In this document: positions 22,017 through 31,912 of the stretch, piece by piece | How positions within the stretch are numbered: position 1 is the first letter of the stretch | Layout: every line of letters begins with the position of its first letter | DNA from: Heterodera schachtii | Taxonomy: Eukaryota > Nematoda > Chromadorea > Rhabditida > Heteroderidae | DNA length: 64,000 bases | Direction: 5' to 3' | NCBI GenBank assembly: GCA_023374025.1 | Contig: SIJG01000045.1 | Coordinates: 706,658-770,657 of the forward strand | The notes under the pieces: generated by a model | What the model was told of the DNA's origin: nothing | What the model saw: only the letters and a program-made list of their open reading frames with translations | Database searches by the model: none | Program-made: the position numbers and the translations under genes

Positions 22017-23732
22017 ATGTGCTTCTCACCAGAAATTGGAGACACACGCACCAAATGCAAATTTGTCTTCCAGCAACATTGTCGATGCCCCACCAACCAA
22101 CTCGAGGCCATCAAATTCAGCAAAGTAGGAAAACATTTCAAATTTTTTTTCGAATTTTCGAGTTTTCCAACCCGTAAATCCCTTTCTGACCCTTTCCATT
22201 TGTGTTAAGGTGATAAGTGAGCAACAAAACAACGGAGACGGCGACCAAACCTGCTGCTGCATTTGGTGCGTCATTATTGGCGTTGTAAGTTTTCAAAAAA
22301 AAGTAATAAACGCCGAATACTGACATCCTCGGGAATTTGTTTGTATACATATAATCGACATGTCTGTCTCTCGGTCTGTAATGAAAGAATTCGAAAGAAT
22401 TTCCGGTCGGCAACAAAACATTCAAGAGTTATGGATTCCGGGACTGAAATGGCAAAAATGCCTTTTAGACTGAACAGTCCGTCAAAAAAAGACACGTCAG
22501 AAAGTAATTTGACAACTTTAATGGACCATAACTTTTTTATAGAAGCATCCAAATTAAACATTCTTGGTATCATTCGATAGCCCTAAGAGTTCTCTATTAG
22601 TCTGCGGAAATTTCAAAAAATTTCGTTCAGTTGCACAAAAGTTATGACCAGAAATTTTCAAAAACCGCAAACATTTTTGCCATAATTTTTTTGAAATTTT
22701 GTCAGTTATTATAAAACTCTTAAAGCTATCGAATGATACCAAGATAGTGGATTAATTTGAATGCTTCTACAATAATATGTATACAGCCGAGAACGTCAGT
22801 ATCGAAATTTGTATCAAAAATTGCACTCCCTCCCCCCCCCCCCCCCTTCACACTTTTCGGTATTGCTCGTGTTATTGGCGGTGCTGCTCTTCTCGAAATC
22901 CTTTGCTTATGGACCAGGCTCGACGGAGTTGTTTCTAATTGGTGCGGCAATCATTGTCTTCGTGGTGATCATGGTTCTGTGCTGTATTTATGCAGGTCCA
23001 ATAAATACGCGCGTATAATATATAATTTTTTCATATTTGAAATAAAAACGCAACGATTTTCATGGGTTACGTCACTGATCAGTGATCATTCTGCTGAATT
23101 TTTCGAAACTTCTTTATAATCCAACGAGTCTGGGGCTTGGCATTGGTCGAAATGGATGTCAGAAATCAGTTTCTCCGACCCTGAAAACCCTGAAAAAAGC
23201 GCTTTCGACTTTTGGTTAGAAATCAGGTCCGGGGTTCGAAATTGTGCAAAAACTTTTTGTTTTGTTCGACTTTTTGTCTAAATAGGTATTTTGGCGCAAT
23301 TTTGAAATTTCGTTACAGGCGAAGACGGTCACAGTTCGCTGGAAGTGCTGTACAAATGCACGGCATGTGGCAAAGATGTGCACAGAACTTATGAGTGCAT
23401 CAGTACGTACAGTACAACAATTTATACCGTATCCCCTCTCAATTACAATACATACAATATCAGCCAATGTTGTCCCACCGCTTTAAGTTGACGTCACTTG
23501 CAATTGGTCGGGCGGACAACACAGCGACACCTTTCGCTACCGTAACCAAACGTACAGTGTGTGGGGACAGTACACGGCAAATGTCATGAAAACGGTAGTG
23601 CGGACGCGGATGACCATGAACAACTTTGAGGCGGTGGAACGCAAATTCGACGTGATGAGCGTTGTTCAGACGGACAATTATTACAAGACAAGCGATGAAT
23701 GGACCAACGATTTGATAAGGCGTCTTGAATAG
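22017..23732 (+). CDS. MemL copy 2: unrecognised cysteine-containing membrane protein
   Basis: Exons 22017-22124, 22210-22284, 22800-22995, 23319-23402, 23488-23732; 235 residues, nearly identical to copy 1. One visible residue change: Ser to Asn in exon 2 (cagcgg to caacgg). Intron 3 is 15 bases longer. The C tract that encodes the proline run has the same length in both copies. The same doubts about the exon 2/3 junction apply. A polyadenylation signal lies at 23840-23845. The flanking hairpin lies at 22531-22775 in intron 2. Confidence 0.55.
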
Positions 23733-24199
23733 GCCAAATGGCAACATTTTTGTGTAACTGTAGTACATATATTTGTATTTCTCGTATATGTATACTGTAT
23801 GTATTATATTTGTATAATGGAGCAATACTGTATGGTTTGAATAAATGGTATACGGTTTTTTGTGGTCCAAAAATAGGAATTTTTTACTTTGTCTATATTT
23901 TTCATGACATTTTTCGTGACTTTTTAGCGTTTTTTATGATTTTTAGTCGACTTTTTGGAGATTTTTCGTGACTTAAATTCCTATCCCTAGTCATAAAAAG
24001 ATTTCGACAAATAATCCCACCCCTTCTCCATTTATCCCCCAGTATCCAATTATCCCCCTCTCCCCAATAATGCCCCATGGGAAATAACTATAGAAAAAAC
24101 GGTATGCCCAACTTTTACCGTTTTTATTATTAGCCATTTTATCAACGATTAATTCATTCACAATGAATTTGACTTAACAGATAAAAAACACAATACAAT
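23733..24199. other. 3' flank of MemL copy 2
   Basis: A copy of 12279-12745. The part from about 24090 is also related, on the opposite strand, to the 3' flank of the F-box-like gene at 32340-32420, and belongs to the 3' flank of the fragment at 24811-25085. Confidence 0.55.
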
Positions 24200-24600
24200 C
24201 AAGGGCGTAGCCAGACCCTTGGCTTCAGGGGGGGCTGAAATCAAAAATTCGATTTTTAGGGGTGTATTTTCCGTTTTTTAGTCGATCTTTAGGGGTGTAT
24301 TTTTACTTTTTTGAAATCCCGAATTAGGGGGGTGTATTTTACAAAATTTTTCGCCGTTTTTCGCCAAAAAAATTACAATTTTTTGCCATTTTGGCCTCCA
24401 TTTTTCAAAAATATGGTAAAATGGGGGTCCGGCGGTGCTGATAGGCGCCGCCGGGAAATTTTTTGAGAGTTTTAATGCAATTTTGTTAAGAAAATTGCTT
24501 AAAATTTCAAAAAATTTACTGAAAATTTTTTATTTTTTGGGTTTCGGGGGGGGGGGGGGCTTTAGCCCCCTCAGCCCCCCCCCCCTGGCCTACGCCCTTG
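24200..24600. mobile_element. hAT-like MITE, 401 bp, CAAGGGCGTAG ends
   Basis: Ends CAAGGGCGTAGCCAG and ...CTGGCCTACGCCCTTG, with a perfect 8-bp target duplication aatacaat (24192-24199 and 24601-24608). It has a GC palindrome at 24431-24452 and internal 'ttaggggtgtattttt' units. Only its first 40 bases are present at the duplication junction (12746-12785). Confidence 0.92.
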
Positions 24601-24608
24601 AATACAAT

Positions 24609-24810
24609 AATACACTATTGAAATGGCAAAATGCCCCATATCATTTAGGTCACATAATTGCATCAATTAATGATTAACCATCATTCATTTCTGCTTCTGT
24701 TGCTGATCAGTGATCACTAGGCCCGGGAGAAGCGGCGTCGAGAAAACTGAAAAAAACATTGCTCAATTGTCGTCGATTGGACCATAAAATCTTAAGCATT
24801 TTAAAATTGT
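24609..24810 (-). other. 3' flank of the lone F-box-like exon
   Basis: Reads, on the minus strand, as the counterpart of 31913-32250 downstream of the intact F-box-like gene (shared 'cgccgcttctcccgggcc', 'tgatcactgatcagcaacag'). Confidence 0.6.
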
Positions 24811-25085
24811 TCACCCGTCGTCGTATCCGCCATCTTCGATCACAAAGTCAATTGGGTTCGGTCGATCATCAGCACTAATTCTTTCCATACATTGTCCCAT
24901 TTGCTCTCATCCCATCCAATTGGACAACGGCTGAGCCAAAAATTGTTTAGGTCATATTGTTCCAGTGTCAATTGCTCCCCAGTCGCTTCGTTGATCCGAT
25001 GAAATGGCACAACACCAGAGTCAAGCGGAGAAGACGACGGAAAGTTAATGCGAAAAGTCACTGGTGAAGAAGCATTGGAAAATGC
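24811..25085 (-). pseudogene. Lone last exon of an F-box-like gene
   Basis: Minus strand. It opens after a TTTTTAG acceptor with AFSNASSPVTFRI and continues through E-TGEQLTLEQYD and RCPIGWDESKW, closely matching exon 5 of the intact gene at 31649-31912. Four bases are missing near 24862 relative to that gene, so the frame stops at 24840-24842, while the original ending (EDGGYDDG) survives out of frame to 24811. No earlier exons lie on this side; the next sequence upstream belongs to the divergent copy at 25213. A truncated relic. Confidence 0.75.
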
Positions 25086-25572
25086 CTAAAAATTCCGTGA
25101 CCCGTACCTGAATTCGAACAAAAAACCAAAAACTCAAATTTTTAGATTTTTAGTCTAAATTTAAATGTGTCACTTTAAGACCACGCTCAACTTATTTTTC
25201 CCCCCATTTCAGTTGGATTTGTAATTACGTGTGGCTGGACATTCTTCCATCTTTTGACCATGCCCAACTCTGTCTCCAAATGGCATTGCTTTCTTACCGT
25301 TTCAATGCTTTGGTGGACGCACATTTTGATGGCAAAACGGAATTTACGCTTTGGAAAACAACAAAAAGGGGGCGGTGTTGGCAAATTATGCCGATTCTGT
25401 GCAATTTCCATTGGCCGACCATCCGTTGTTGCCCAGCAAAATTCGTTTTAAGGATCTTCGAATTGAGTAATTCAAAACTCAGATAATTTTTAGCGCTAGT
25501 TAAAAAGTGGCCGTTTTGAAAATTTTTTCACTTTTTTGGTAATTTTTTTTTTGTTTATTTACACATGATGAT

Positions 25573-27033
25573 CGTGTTATTGCGGACTCGCTCAGTTGGG
25601 CGCTCACGGTTGGGCGCTCACGGTTGGGCGCGCACGGTTGGGCGCCAGCACGTTTGGGCGCCGGCACGTTTGGGCGCCAATATTCCAACAATTTTTTAAT
25701 TTGTTTTTTTTATTAAAAATGTAATTCCGAACCCCTAACCCGAATTCGAACATTTTTGAAAAAAATTTTTTTCAAAAATATGAAAACATGTTTCTAAGGG
25801 TTTTCAGGGTCGCTGATTACGAATCCGGCATCAATTTCGACCAATTCTGAATCGTGACACGAATTCAAACAAAAAGTCGAAAATTCAAACTTTTTGGTTT
25901 TCGTATTTTTGGTCTAAAAATACTCTAAATGATCATTTATTGAAGCAATGATGACTTTCACTTCGTTTCCGTCCATTAAACAACGTGTGAACCAAAATAT
26001 GAAATTCGAACATTTGATTTTTTGGCTTTTTGTTCGAATCCGGTTTAGGGGTTCGGAATTGACCAAAAAAGAGATCGGATTCGTACTCAGCGCCTCAAAA
26101 GAGCCCTAAAAACATGTTTTTAGAATTTTCAGAAAAGTTTCAAAAAAAAATTTTAGGGACCAGTAAAACATATGATTGCCTTATTTTTGGAAATTTTATA
26201 GTCGTTTTAAAATATTTTTAATAACAAAAAAAAACAAATTAAAAAATTGTTGGAATATTGGCGCCCAATCGTGCCGGCGCCCAAACGTGCTGGCGCCCAA
26301 CCGTGCGCGCCCAAACGTGAGCGCCCAACCGTGCGCGCCCAACCGTGCGCGCCCAACTGAGGTAAACCGTGTTATTGCGGTCCGGACATTTGCGGCCCGG
26401 ACATTTGCGGCCCGACATTTGCGGCCTGCTGGAAATCGGACATTTGCGGCCAACGGAACGCCAAATAATTTCTTTTTTAATTCCAAAAACGATATTTGCT
26501 TCCAGACTTTTTGACCCCAATCATAATAGGTTCGTTCATCGAAAATTCTTTTACTCCTAAAATTTACGCCGAACTTTAACTAATCTAGTAATTCTTTTCA
26601 AAAATTGGGCTTGTAAAAAGCCCACCAGGGATTGAAAATTGCTAGTCAGTCGACCAACTCTTTCACCGACCAGTTGATACTGTTGAGATCTGAGATTTCC
26701 TAACAATGTTCATACTTCTTTCTCCATCATTTTGGGACTTGTTTCGCTGATATTTTTCCTTCTCTTCGTTGCTTTTAGTTGGGTGGGGGTAAAGAATTTT
26801 TTTTTTTTCGAGACTTGAATCTGCTTATTAGAGAGTATAAAATTGGTTAAATTGGATGAAAAATAATTTTCTGAGATTTTTATTTTGTTGGGTTGAAAAA
26901 GTTGGGCCGCAAATGTCGTTTTTGGCTGTGGCCGCAAATGTCCGAGGCGCAAATGTCCGACCGCATTTGTCGGACCGCAAATGTCCGATTTTCAGCAGGC
27001 CGCAAATGTCCTGACCGCAAATGTCCTACAACC
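25573..27033. mobile_element. Element with subterminal GGACATTTGCGG repeats, nested
   Basis: Perfect 8-bp target duplication atgatgat (25565-25572 and 27034-27041). Near its left end (about 26380-26460) and right end (about 26905-27027) are inverted clusters of GGACATTTGCGGCC units, about five on each side. The left cluster is pushed inward by another element at 25586-26367. Confidence 0.7.
25586..26367. mobile_element. Innermost element with TTGGGCGC tandem repeats
   Basis: About 110-base inverted ends, each an array of 14-15-base units of the form TTGGGCGCnnGCACG (25594-25680, and inverted at 26258-26358), followed by an AT-rich stretch CAATATTCCAACAATTTTTT on both sides. Flanked by a direct repeat of 13 bases, cgtgttattgcgg (25573-25585 and 26368-26380), which may be its target duplication. 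Confidence 0.65.
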
Positions 27034-27942
27034 ATGATGATGTATATTAAGCATTACCATCACAATTATGGTGAATAAAAAGTATATTCACGATTTTTTA
27101 ATGATCAGCGACCTATAAACCCCCTGGTACTTGATTTCATGACTTTTTAAACAAAAAAAAATTTACCAAAAAAGTGAAAGAATTTTAAAAAACGGCCACT
27201 TTTTAATTAGCGCCGAATTTTTCACTGATCAAAGCATTCTCTTTTTTTCAGGTACATCGATCATTCTGTCATCGCATTTCACCGTTCCAAGCAACAAATT
27301 TTCGACAACAAAAGCGCCGATTTTGGTCTGACGATTCCGTTTTCACACGAAAATTATGTCCAGAAGCGGATTTGGAAGGCTTTTGTCCGTGAAATGTGGC
27401 CCATTTTTGTGCCAAACATTCGCCATTTGGACATTTCTGCTGATCATCATCTGATCACATTGCGTCGTCTCACCTCGCCAACAATTCTCATCGATCTTAA
27501 GCAGTTGAATTCAATCGATTCCGGTCATTTGTATCCAGCTTTGATCGCTGATCAGGGGCCAAATGCAACTGCTCGCCAAGCGTTGTCCAAATGGTTGCAT
27601 ACACCGACCACCGACGATCAGCCCAAGCGATTGTATTGCACAACTTATGATTGATTATACATCGATGAGTGTCAACGGATGGGTCGTCAAGTTCAAGGAG
27701 GTCAAAAGGACTCATTTTTTAATACCTACGCATTTTTTTCAAATTATAGGCATTTCTCCGTGCCACCACTTCTGTCAACTACAAAATTCGTCTTGAACTT
27801 TACAATTCAATGCAAATGAAGCCATTTGAATTGGTGAATGAACGGACGAAATAACAGATGACATTGGTGAAAAAAGGCGAGCGTAAAGCCAAAGTTGTTT
27901 GGCTTTTGGAGCGATGCAAAATTGGGGGAACAGCGGCGACGG

Positions 27943-28411
27943 GGCAATCGTAAAGAATGGGGGTCCCAAATTTAAAATAATTATTTTTTTATTTTCGCTC
28001 AAAATGAGTATTGGGGGTTCTCGAGGGCGCTGATCACGAACCTGAACTCGGAATTGCCCAATTCCGAACCCCGGACCCGAATTCGAACAAAAAAGTCGAA
28101 ATTTTTTTCCAAAGGTACATTTTTTCTGGGTAAAAGCTTTGAATTTGTTTAACAACTATTTATTTTGATGCAAAATAATGCTTCAACTATTAATTGTATA
28201 AAAAATCTGCAATTTACGCCAAATTTAGATCTATTTTAACGCGTATTTTGAAAAAAAATCTCAACTTTTTTGTTCTAATTCGGATCCGGGATTTGGAATT
28301 GGGCAAATTCGAGTTAAGATTCGTAAACATCACTCTCGAAAACCCCCGGAAACTGGTTTTGAACCCAAAATAAAAAAGTTAAATTAGGGACCCCCATTCT
28401 TTACGATTGCC
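27943..28411. mobile_element. hAT-like MITE, 469 bp, in an F-box-like exon
   Basis: Inverted ends GGCAATCGTAAAGAATGGGG (25 bases in all) and a perfect 8-bp target duplication ggcgacgg (27935-27942 and 28412-28419). The interior carries the 'ttcgaa...ggatccggg' dispersed repeat. Confidence 0.92.
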
Positions 28412-28539
28412 GGCGACGGTTCAGTGGGAGGACGAAAATTCGGACAATTTGAACAATGTCCACTTTATGTTTTATGAAGCTTCTTGCATTGGGTGAGAGA
28501 GAGTGAAAGCAGCTTTTGATTGGGCTTTATTCATACGTG

Positions 28540-29226
28540 TGCAAGGGGGGGTCAGGAAAAGGGTCGTGCGTTCGGCGATGACCCCCCCTAGGGGGGTCAG
28601 CGTCAAAAATTTTGCGTTCGACCATTTTTGCCCTGGTGAAGACCTTTTTTTTTTTTGCTTTTCAAGACCTTTTTTTCATGCCAGTTTTTTTGCGGCGCGC
28701 TTTTTCCAAAAACTTTTGGAGAACCGGGGGGGTCCGGCGGTGCCGATAGGCGCCGCCGAGAAAATTTTAAATTTTTGATTGTGTTTTGTTAACAGATTTT
28801 CACCAAAAAAGTCAAAATTTTTGCGATTTTGGGTCAACTTTTTAAGAGAATTTAGGAGTTTTTAATGAAATTTTAAAAAATAGGCAAAATTTTAGGAATT
28901 ATTCAGCCCCTCTTGCGTTCGAATCGAACGCAGAAAAATTGGAAAATTTTGGCGAAATTTCTTAGGGAAGTAGTCAATTTTCAAGTCCCCACTTTTGCGT
29001 TCGACAATGCGCGACCCTTTCCTTGAACTTGCCGCTCCCTTTTCTCGTTTTACCCTTTCCTTTTCTTTTTTTCTCTCTTTTTTCTTTCCCTTTTTCCTCT
29101 TTTTCTTTTTTTCTCGACCCCCCCCCCCCCCCCCCCGCCCGCCTCGTGCGTTCGACACCCGCCGATCCCTTGCGTTCGGCGTCACGACCCCCCCCCCCCC
29201 CCCCCTGACCCCCCCCCCCCTTGCAC
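28540..29226. mobile_element. Probable TIR element with GCAAGGGGGGGTCAG ends
   Basis: Left end GCAAGGGGGGGTCAG and right end CTGACCCCCC...CCTTGC form an inverted repeat. The octamer TGCGTTCG occurs six times, clustered toward both ends. It contains a GC palindrome (28736-28757), long C runs and a CT-rich stretch (29040-29115). No clear target duplication was found, so its limits are approximate. Confidence 0.5.
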
Positions 29227-29942
29227 AGCTATGGCTCTATTACATTTAGGACCATAAAAATGGCCAAAAGTTTAGAAAAACAATTTTTGTGAAATTTTCT
29301 GGCCATAAATTTTCTCTAACACGACAACATTTTTTGAAATTTTGCAGAATAACAGAGGATTCTTGGGGCTAGCTTTTGATTGGTCTCTCTCTATACAAAA
29401 TGATTTGATAATTCTTTAATTTATGGCCAAAAGTTTAGAAAGTGAAATTTTCTGGCCATAATTTTTTAGAAATTTTGCAGACTAACAGAGGAATCTTTGT
29501 GCTATCGAGTGATATCAAAAATATTGAATTCGGGTGTTTCTAGAAAAAGTTATTGGTACATTAAAATTTGCCAAATTATTTTATGGCCGTGTGAACTGCA
29601 ATAGAGCCCCCCTTGTGCTTTTATTGATGTCGATCACATTAATTTTTTCACATAACATTTAGGCGATTGTCTCCACTAAATGTGGATCTAAGAGGAATGC
29701 AAATCGTCCAAAAATGAGTGCCGGGCCCAGCGAAAGAAAAAATGAATGAATTATTGGTAAATGGCAAATGATGGATCATTAGGAATGTAAATTGATCTGC
29801 TGGATAATTGCTCCTCTCATTTATTTGTTACTTCTTTCGTTTGAATACATTTAATTTGTTTGTTTTGTTGAAAATATTAAGTTGAATGATTTTAGTTTTA
29901 GCATTTTGATTGAAATTAGCAGTTTAGGACTTGAGTTATAAC
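29227..29942. repeat. Spacer with relics of the TATCATTCGATAGC hairpin family
   Basis: Two similar blocks (29270-29370 and 29425-29510) contain 'ttttctggccata' and 'gaaattttgcagactaacagagga', as in the hairpin arms near 10190 and 11170. The phrase 'agcttttgattgg' at 29372 also occurs at 28511. No gene is seen. Confidence 0.45.
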
Positions 29943-30098
29943 TAGAGCTGGTCGGGACCGGGACCTGGTACTGAAAATAGCGGGAAAGCTGAGTACCAAG
30001 TCCCGGTTTTGACCAATTTTTGATCGGGAAATTCCCGGTTTTCCCAGCCAAAAATTCCCGGTTTTTCAACCAAAAAGTCTCGGTCCCGACCAGTTCTA
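29943..30098. mobile_element. Short hAT-like MITE, 156 bp
   Basis: Ends TAGAGCTGGTCGGGACCGGG and ...CTCGGTCCCGACCAGTTCTA. Flanks gttataac (29935-29942) and gtcataac (30099-30106), an 8-bp duplication with one change. Same family as 34593-34774. Confidence 0.85.
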
Positions 30099-30478
30099 GT
30101 CATAACGTAATAAAAATTTGAAAGACACATAATTTCAAGCCTGGAAAAATTTTTTATTAAGAAAACACTTCAAATTTCGCCTTTTTCGCAATTTTCATGA
30201 CTTTTTTGGTAATTGTCTAATCGCGAAGCATCTGACGCATTTTTATTGCGATAATGAGCGATAATTAGAAAAACCCGAAACCCGACCAATTTGGTGCACC
30301 CCGACGGAACCGTCTATCCCCGACAAATGCTGACCCCGACTTTTCCCACCCCCCGAGGGCTCAGAGCGTTACGCTAATATTTTAATATAAAAAGCTTTTT
30401 TTCTTCCTCTCTTCCTCATTCCATTCATTCATTCCATTCATTCCTCCTGTATTTTCCGATCATTTTGTTGCTACAAAA
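30099..30478. promoter_or_regulatory. Upstream region of the intact F-box-like gene
   Basis: A TATA-like TATAAAAAG lies at 30386-30394, 85 bases before the start codon, followed by a CT- and 'attccattc'-rich leader. The rest is spacer with a C-rich patch (30290-30355). Confidence 0.45.
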
Positions 30479-31912
30479 ATGTCTTCAAGAATTCTGTACG
30501 TTTATTATTATTTTTTTTTCTAATGTTTCGCATTTTCTTTCTTTTGCTCCGCGCTTTTGACCCAATTTCGAGTTTAAAATTTGAAAACCAATTTTGAAAC
30601 TGTTGTTTTTTTTTTTGAAGCTAAAACTACAATTTTGGGGATTTGACTCGCTTTGATGCTTTTCCAAATTCATTTTTCAGTTGGGGTGACGTGTGTCTTC
30701 TGCTGTTGATCGTCTGTGCCAGCATTCTTTGGTTCTTTTTTGACCATGTCAAAAAACGACGACGCCTTCGCAAAAAAATGTAAAAAATTAAACCAAAAAT
30801 TTTTTGAAAATTTCAAAAAATTATTCGAATTTTTTCAGTTTTATCTGTGGCGATTGTTGGCTTGAAGTGTTCGATTTCCTTGCGCCTTCCCAACTTGGCC
30901 TCGAAATTGCACTGGTCAACCGCCGCTTTGACTTCATCGTCGACGAACATTTCAAAACGCGCAAATGGACGTTGGGCAAACAATTGCAAATTACATGGAA
31001 AATTGTCGGAAATGGCTGCCCCAAGCAAATGCATATGGTCGATTCCGACAAAGGAAAAGCATTGCCAATCCCGCAAAATCCGTTGCCAAACAAAGTCATC
31101 GGATTCCGAGGCATTCAGATCATGTAACAAACTGATAAGATTCAAAGTTTTCATAATTTTCTGCTTTTCAGTTACATCGATCAAAATGTCATCGAATTTC
31201 TCCACCGTTTTCACCGTTTTTTCTCCTTTTGTTCAATATTCTTTGACATTACCATTGAAAATGTGCGCATTTTGGACTACTTTTTGCGCAACATTTTGCC
31301 AATGTTCCGCAATTCAATGCATTTTCTGTTTTTGAACGCCACCATTTTTCGCCGTTTCCGTCAATTGGACCCATCAATGCTCAGCAATTATCCATTTCTC
31401 TTCGTTTTTTCTGTTTCCAATTACGACATTGTGCCCGCTTTTCCGCCCGATGACAGTGCCATGGCGTCGGATGGTCAAGCGGTGGCCAAATGGTTGTTGA
31501 CGCCCCATCCGAACGGTGTGCCGAAGCGGTTCAAATGCTCTATTAATTCAATGGAGGAGGAGCAATGGACTTCAATGATTGGACAATTCAAAACGGTGAT
31601 TATCCCCTATTTAATTGGATTTTCTATGATTTTTTGTCACATTTTTAGGCATTTTCCAATGCTTCTTCTCCGGCTACTTTTCGCATTCACTTTCCGTCGT
31701 CTTCACAGCTTGACTTCGTTGCGCCATTTAATCTGACCAACGAAGTGACTGGGGAGAAATTGACACTTGAAGAATATGGCACAGATGTTTTGCTCATGCG
31801 TTGTCCGATTGGATGGGATGAGATAAAATGGCAAAATGCGAAGGATGAAATGTTTGATCGAACGAACCCAATTGACATTGAGATTGAAGATGGCGGATAC
31901 GACGACGGGTGA
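30479..31912 (+). CDS. F-box-like protein with an N-terminal membrane anchor
   Basis: Exons 30479-30495, 30681-30779, 30839-31123, 31172-31595, 31649-31912; every junction is GT-AG and in phase, giving 362 residues. Residues 7-26 (WGDVCLLLLIVCASILWFFF) form a hydrophobic helix, followed by a strongly basic stretch (KKRRRLRKK) that would keep the rest on the cytosolic side. From about residue 40, CWLEVFDFLAPSQLGLEIAL is F-box-like. The body has the blocks PLPNKVIGF, YIDQNVIEF, AKWLLTPHPNGVPKRF, VTGEKLTLEEY and RCPIGWDEIKW, which I know from large F-box-like families in cyst nematodes. F-box proteins bind Skp1 and recruit targets for ubiquitination; that role is inferred and Skp1 binding is unproven. 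Membrane anchoring would place such a receptor at a membrane. Two related fragments lie upstream (24811-25085, 25213-28497). Confidence 0.75.

Larger units (their letters stand above)
12786..24239. repeat. Tandem duplication, unit 2 (11.5 kb)
   Basis: Direct repeat of unit 1, holding D, E, F, an extra partial copy G, and MemL copy 2. The junction at 12785/12786 joins the transposon end (..ctgaa) to gene A exon 4 (taatgacag..) with about one base of shared sequence. Differences from unit 1: no 497-bp transposon, a 30-bp gain in the 17055-17742 element, about 1.5 kb extra from the G duplication, a 15-bp gain in MemL intron 3, and scattered single-base changes. Confidence 0.93.
25496..27216. mobile_element. 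Outer fold-back element in the intron of the broken F-box-like gene
   Basis: Inverted ends of about 55 bases (GTTAAAAAGTGGCCGTTTTG... and its complement ending near 27216). The interior, 'tttacacatgatgat ... gtatattaagcattacc', is the same family as 5090-5365, opened by the insertion at 25573-27033. Confidence 0.65.
25213..28497 (+). pseudogene. Broken F-box-like gene with transposons in an intron and in its last exon
   Basis: Exon pieces 25213-25466, 27252-27700 and 27750-about 28497 align with exons 3-5 of the intact gene: WICNYVWLDILPSF (F-box-like start), HPLLPSKIRFKDLRIE, YIDHSVIAF, ARQALSKWL-TP, then AFLRATTSVNYKI. Lesions: a frameshift at the run acaaaaaggggg near 25365, a stop/frameshift at about 27650 (CTTYD then TGA), an in-frame TAA at about 27853, and a 469-bp transposon in the last exon. 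The first two exons (membrane anchor) are not found. The intron 25467-27251 is enlarged by three nested elements. Confidence 0.75.

Noticed and set aside
2417..24239. The two long direct repeats as LTRs of a retrotransposon or as an assembly echo
   Set aside because: The repeats contain genes and are adjacent, with no internal gag/pol. Indels, a private transposon and an extra gene copy distinguish them, so an exact assembly echo is unlikely.
26020..26060. tRNA-like B box (gttcgaatccgg)
   Set aside because: No A box or cloverleaf around it; the phrase belongs to a dispersed repeat present many times.
26176..26520. Arg/Ala-rich frames (RPNV, GRKCP repeats)
   Set aside because: Translations of the TTGGGCGC and GGACATTTGCGG tandem units of transposons.
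28995..29249. Proline/phenylalanine-rich frames near 29.1 kb
   Set aside because: Low-complexity CT and C runs inside a probable transposon.
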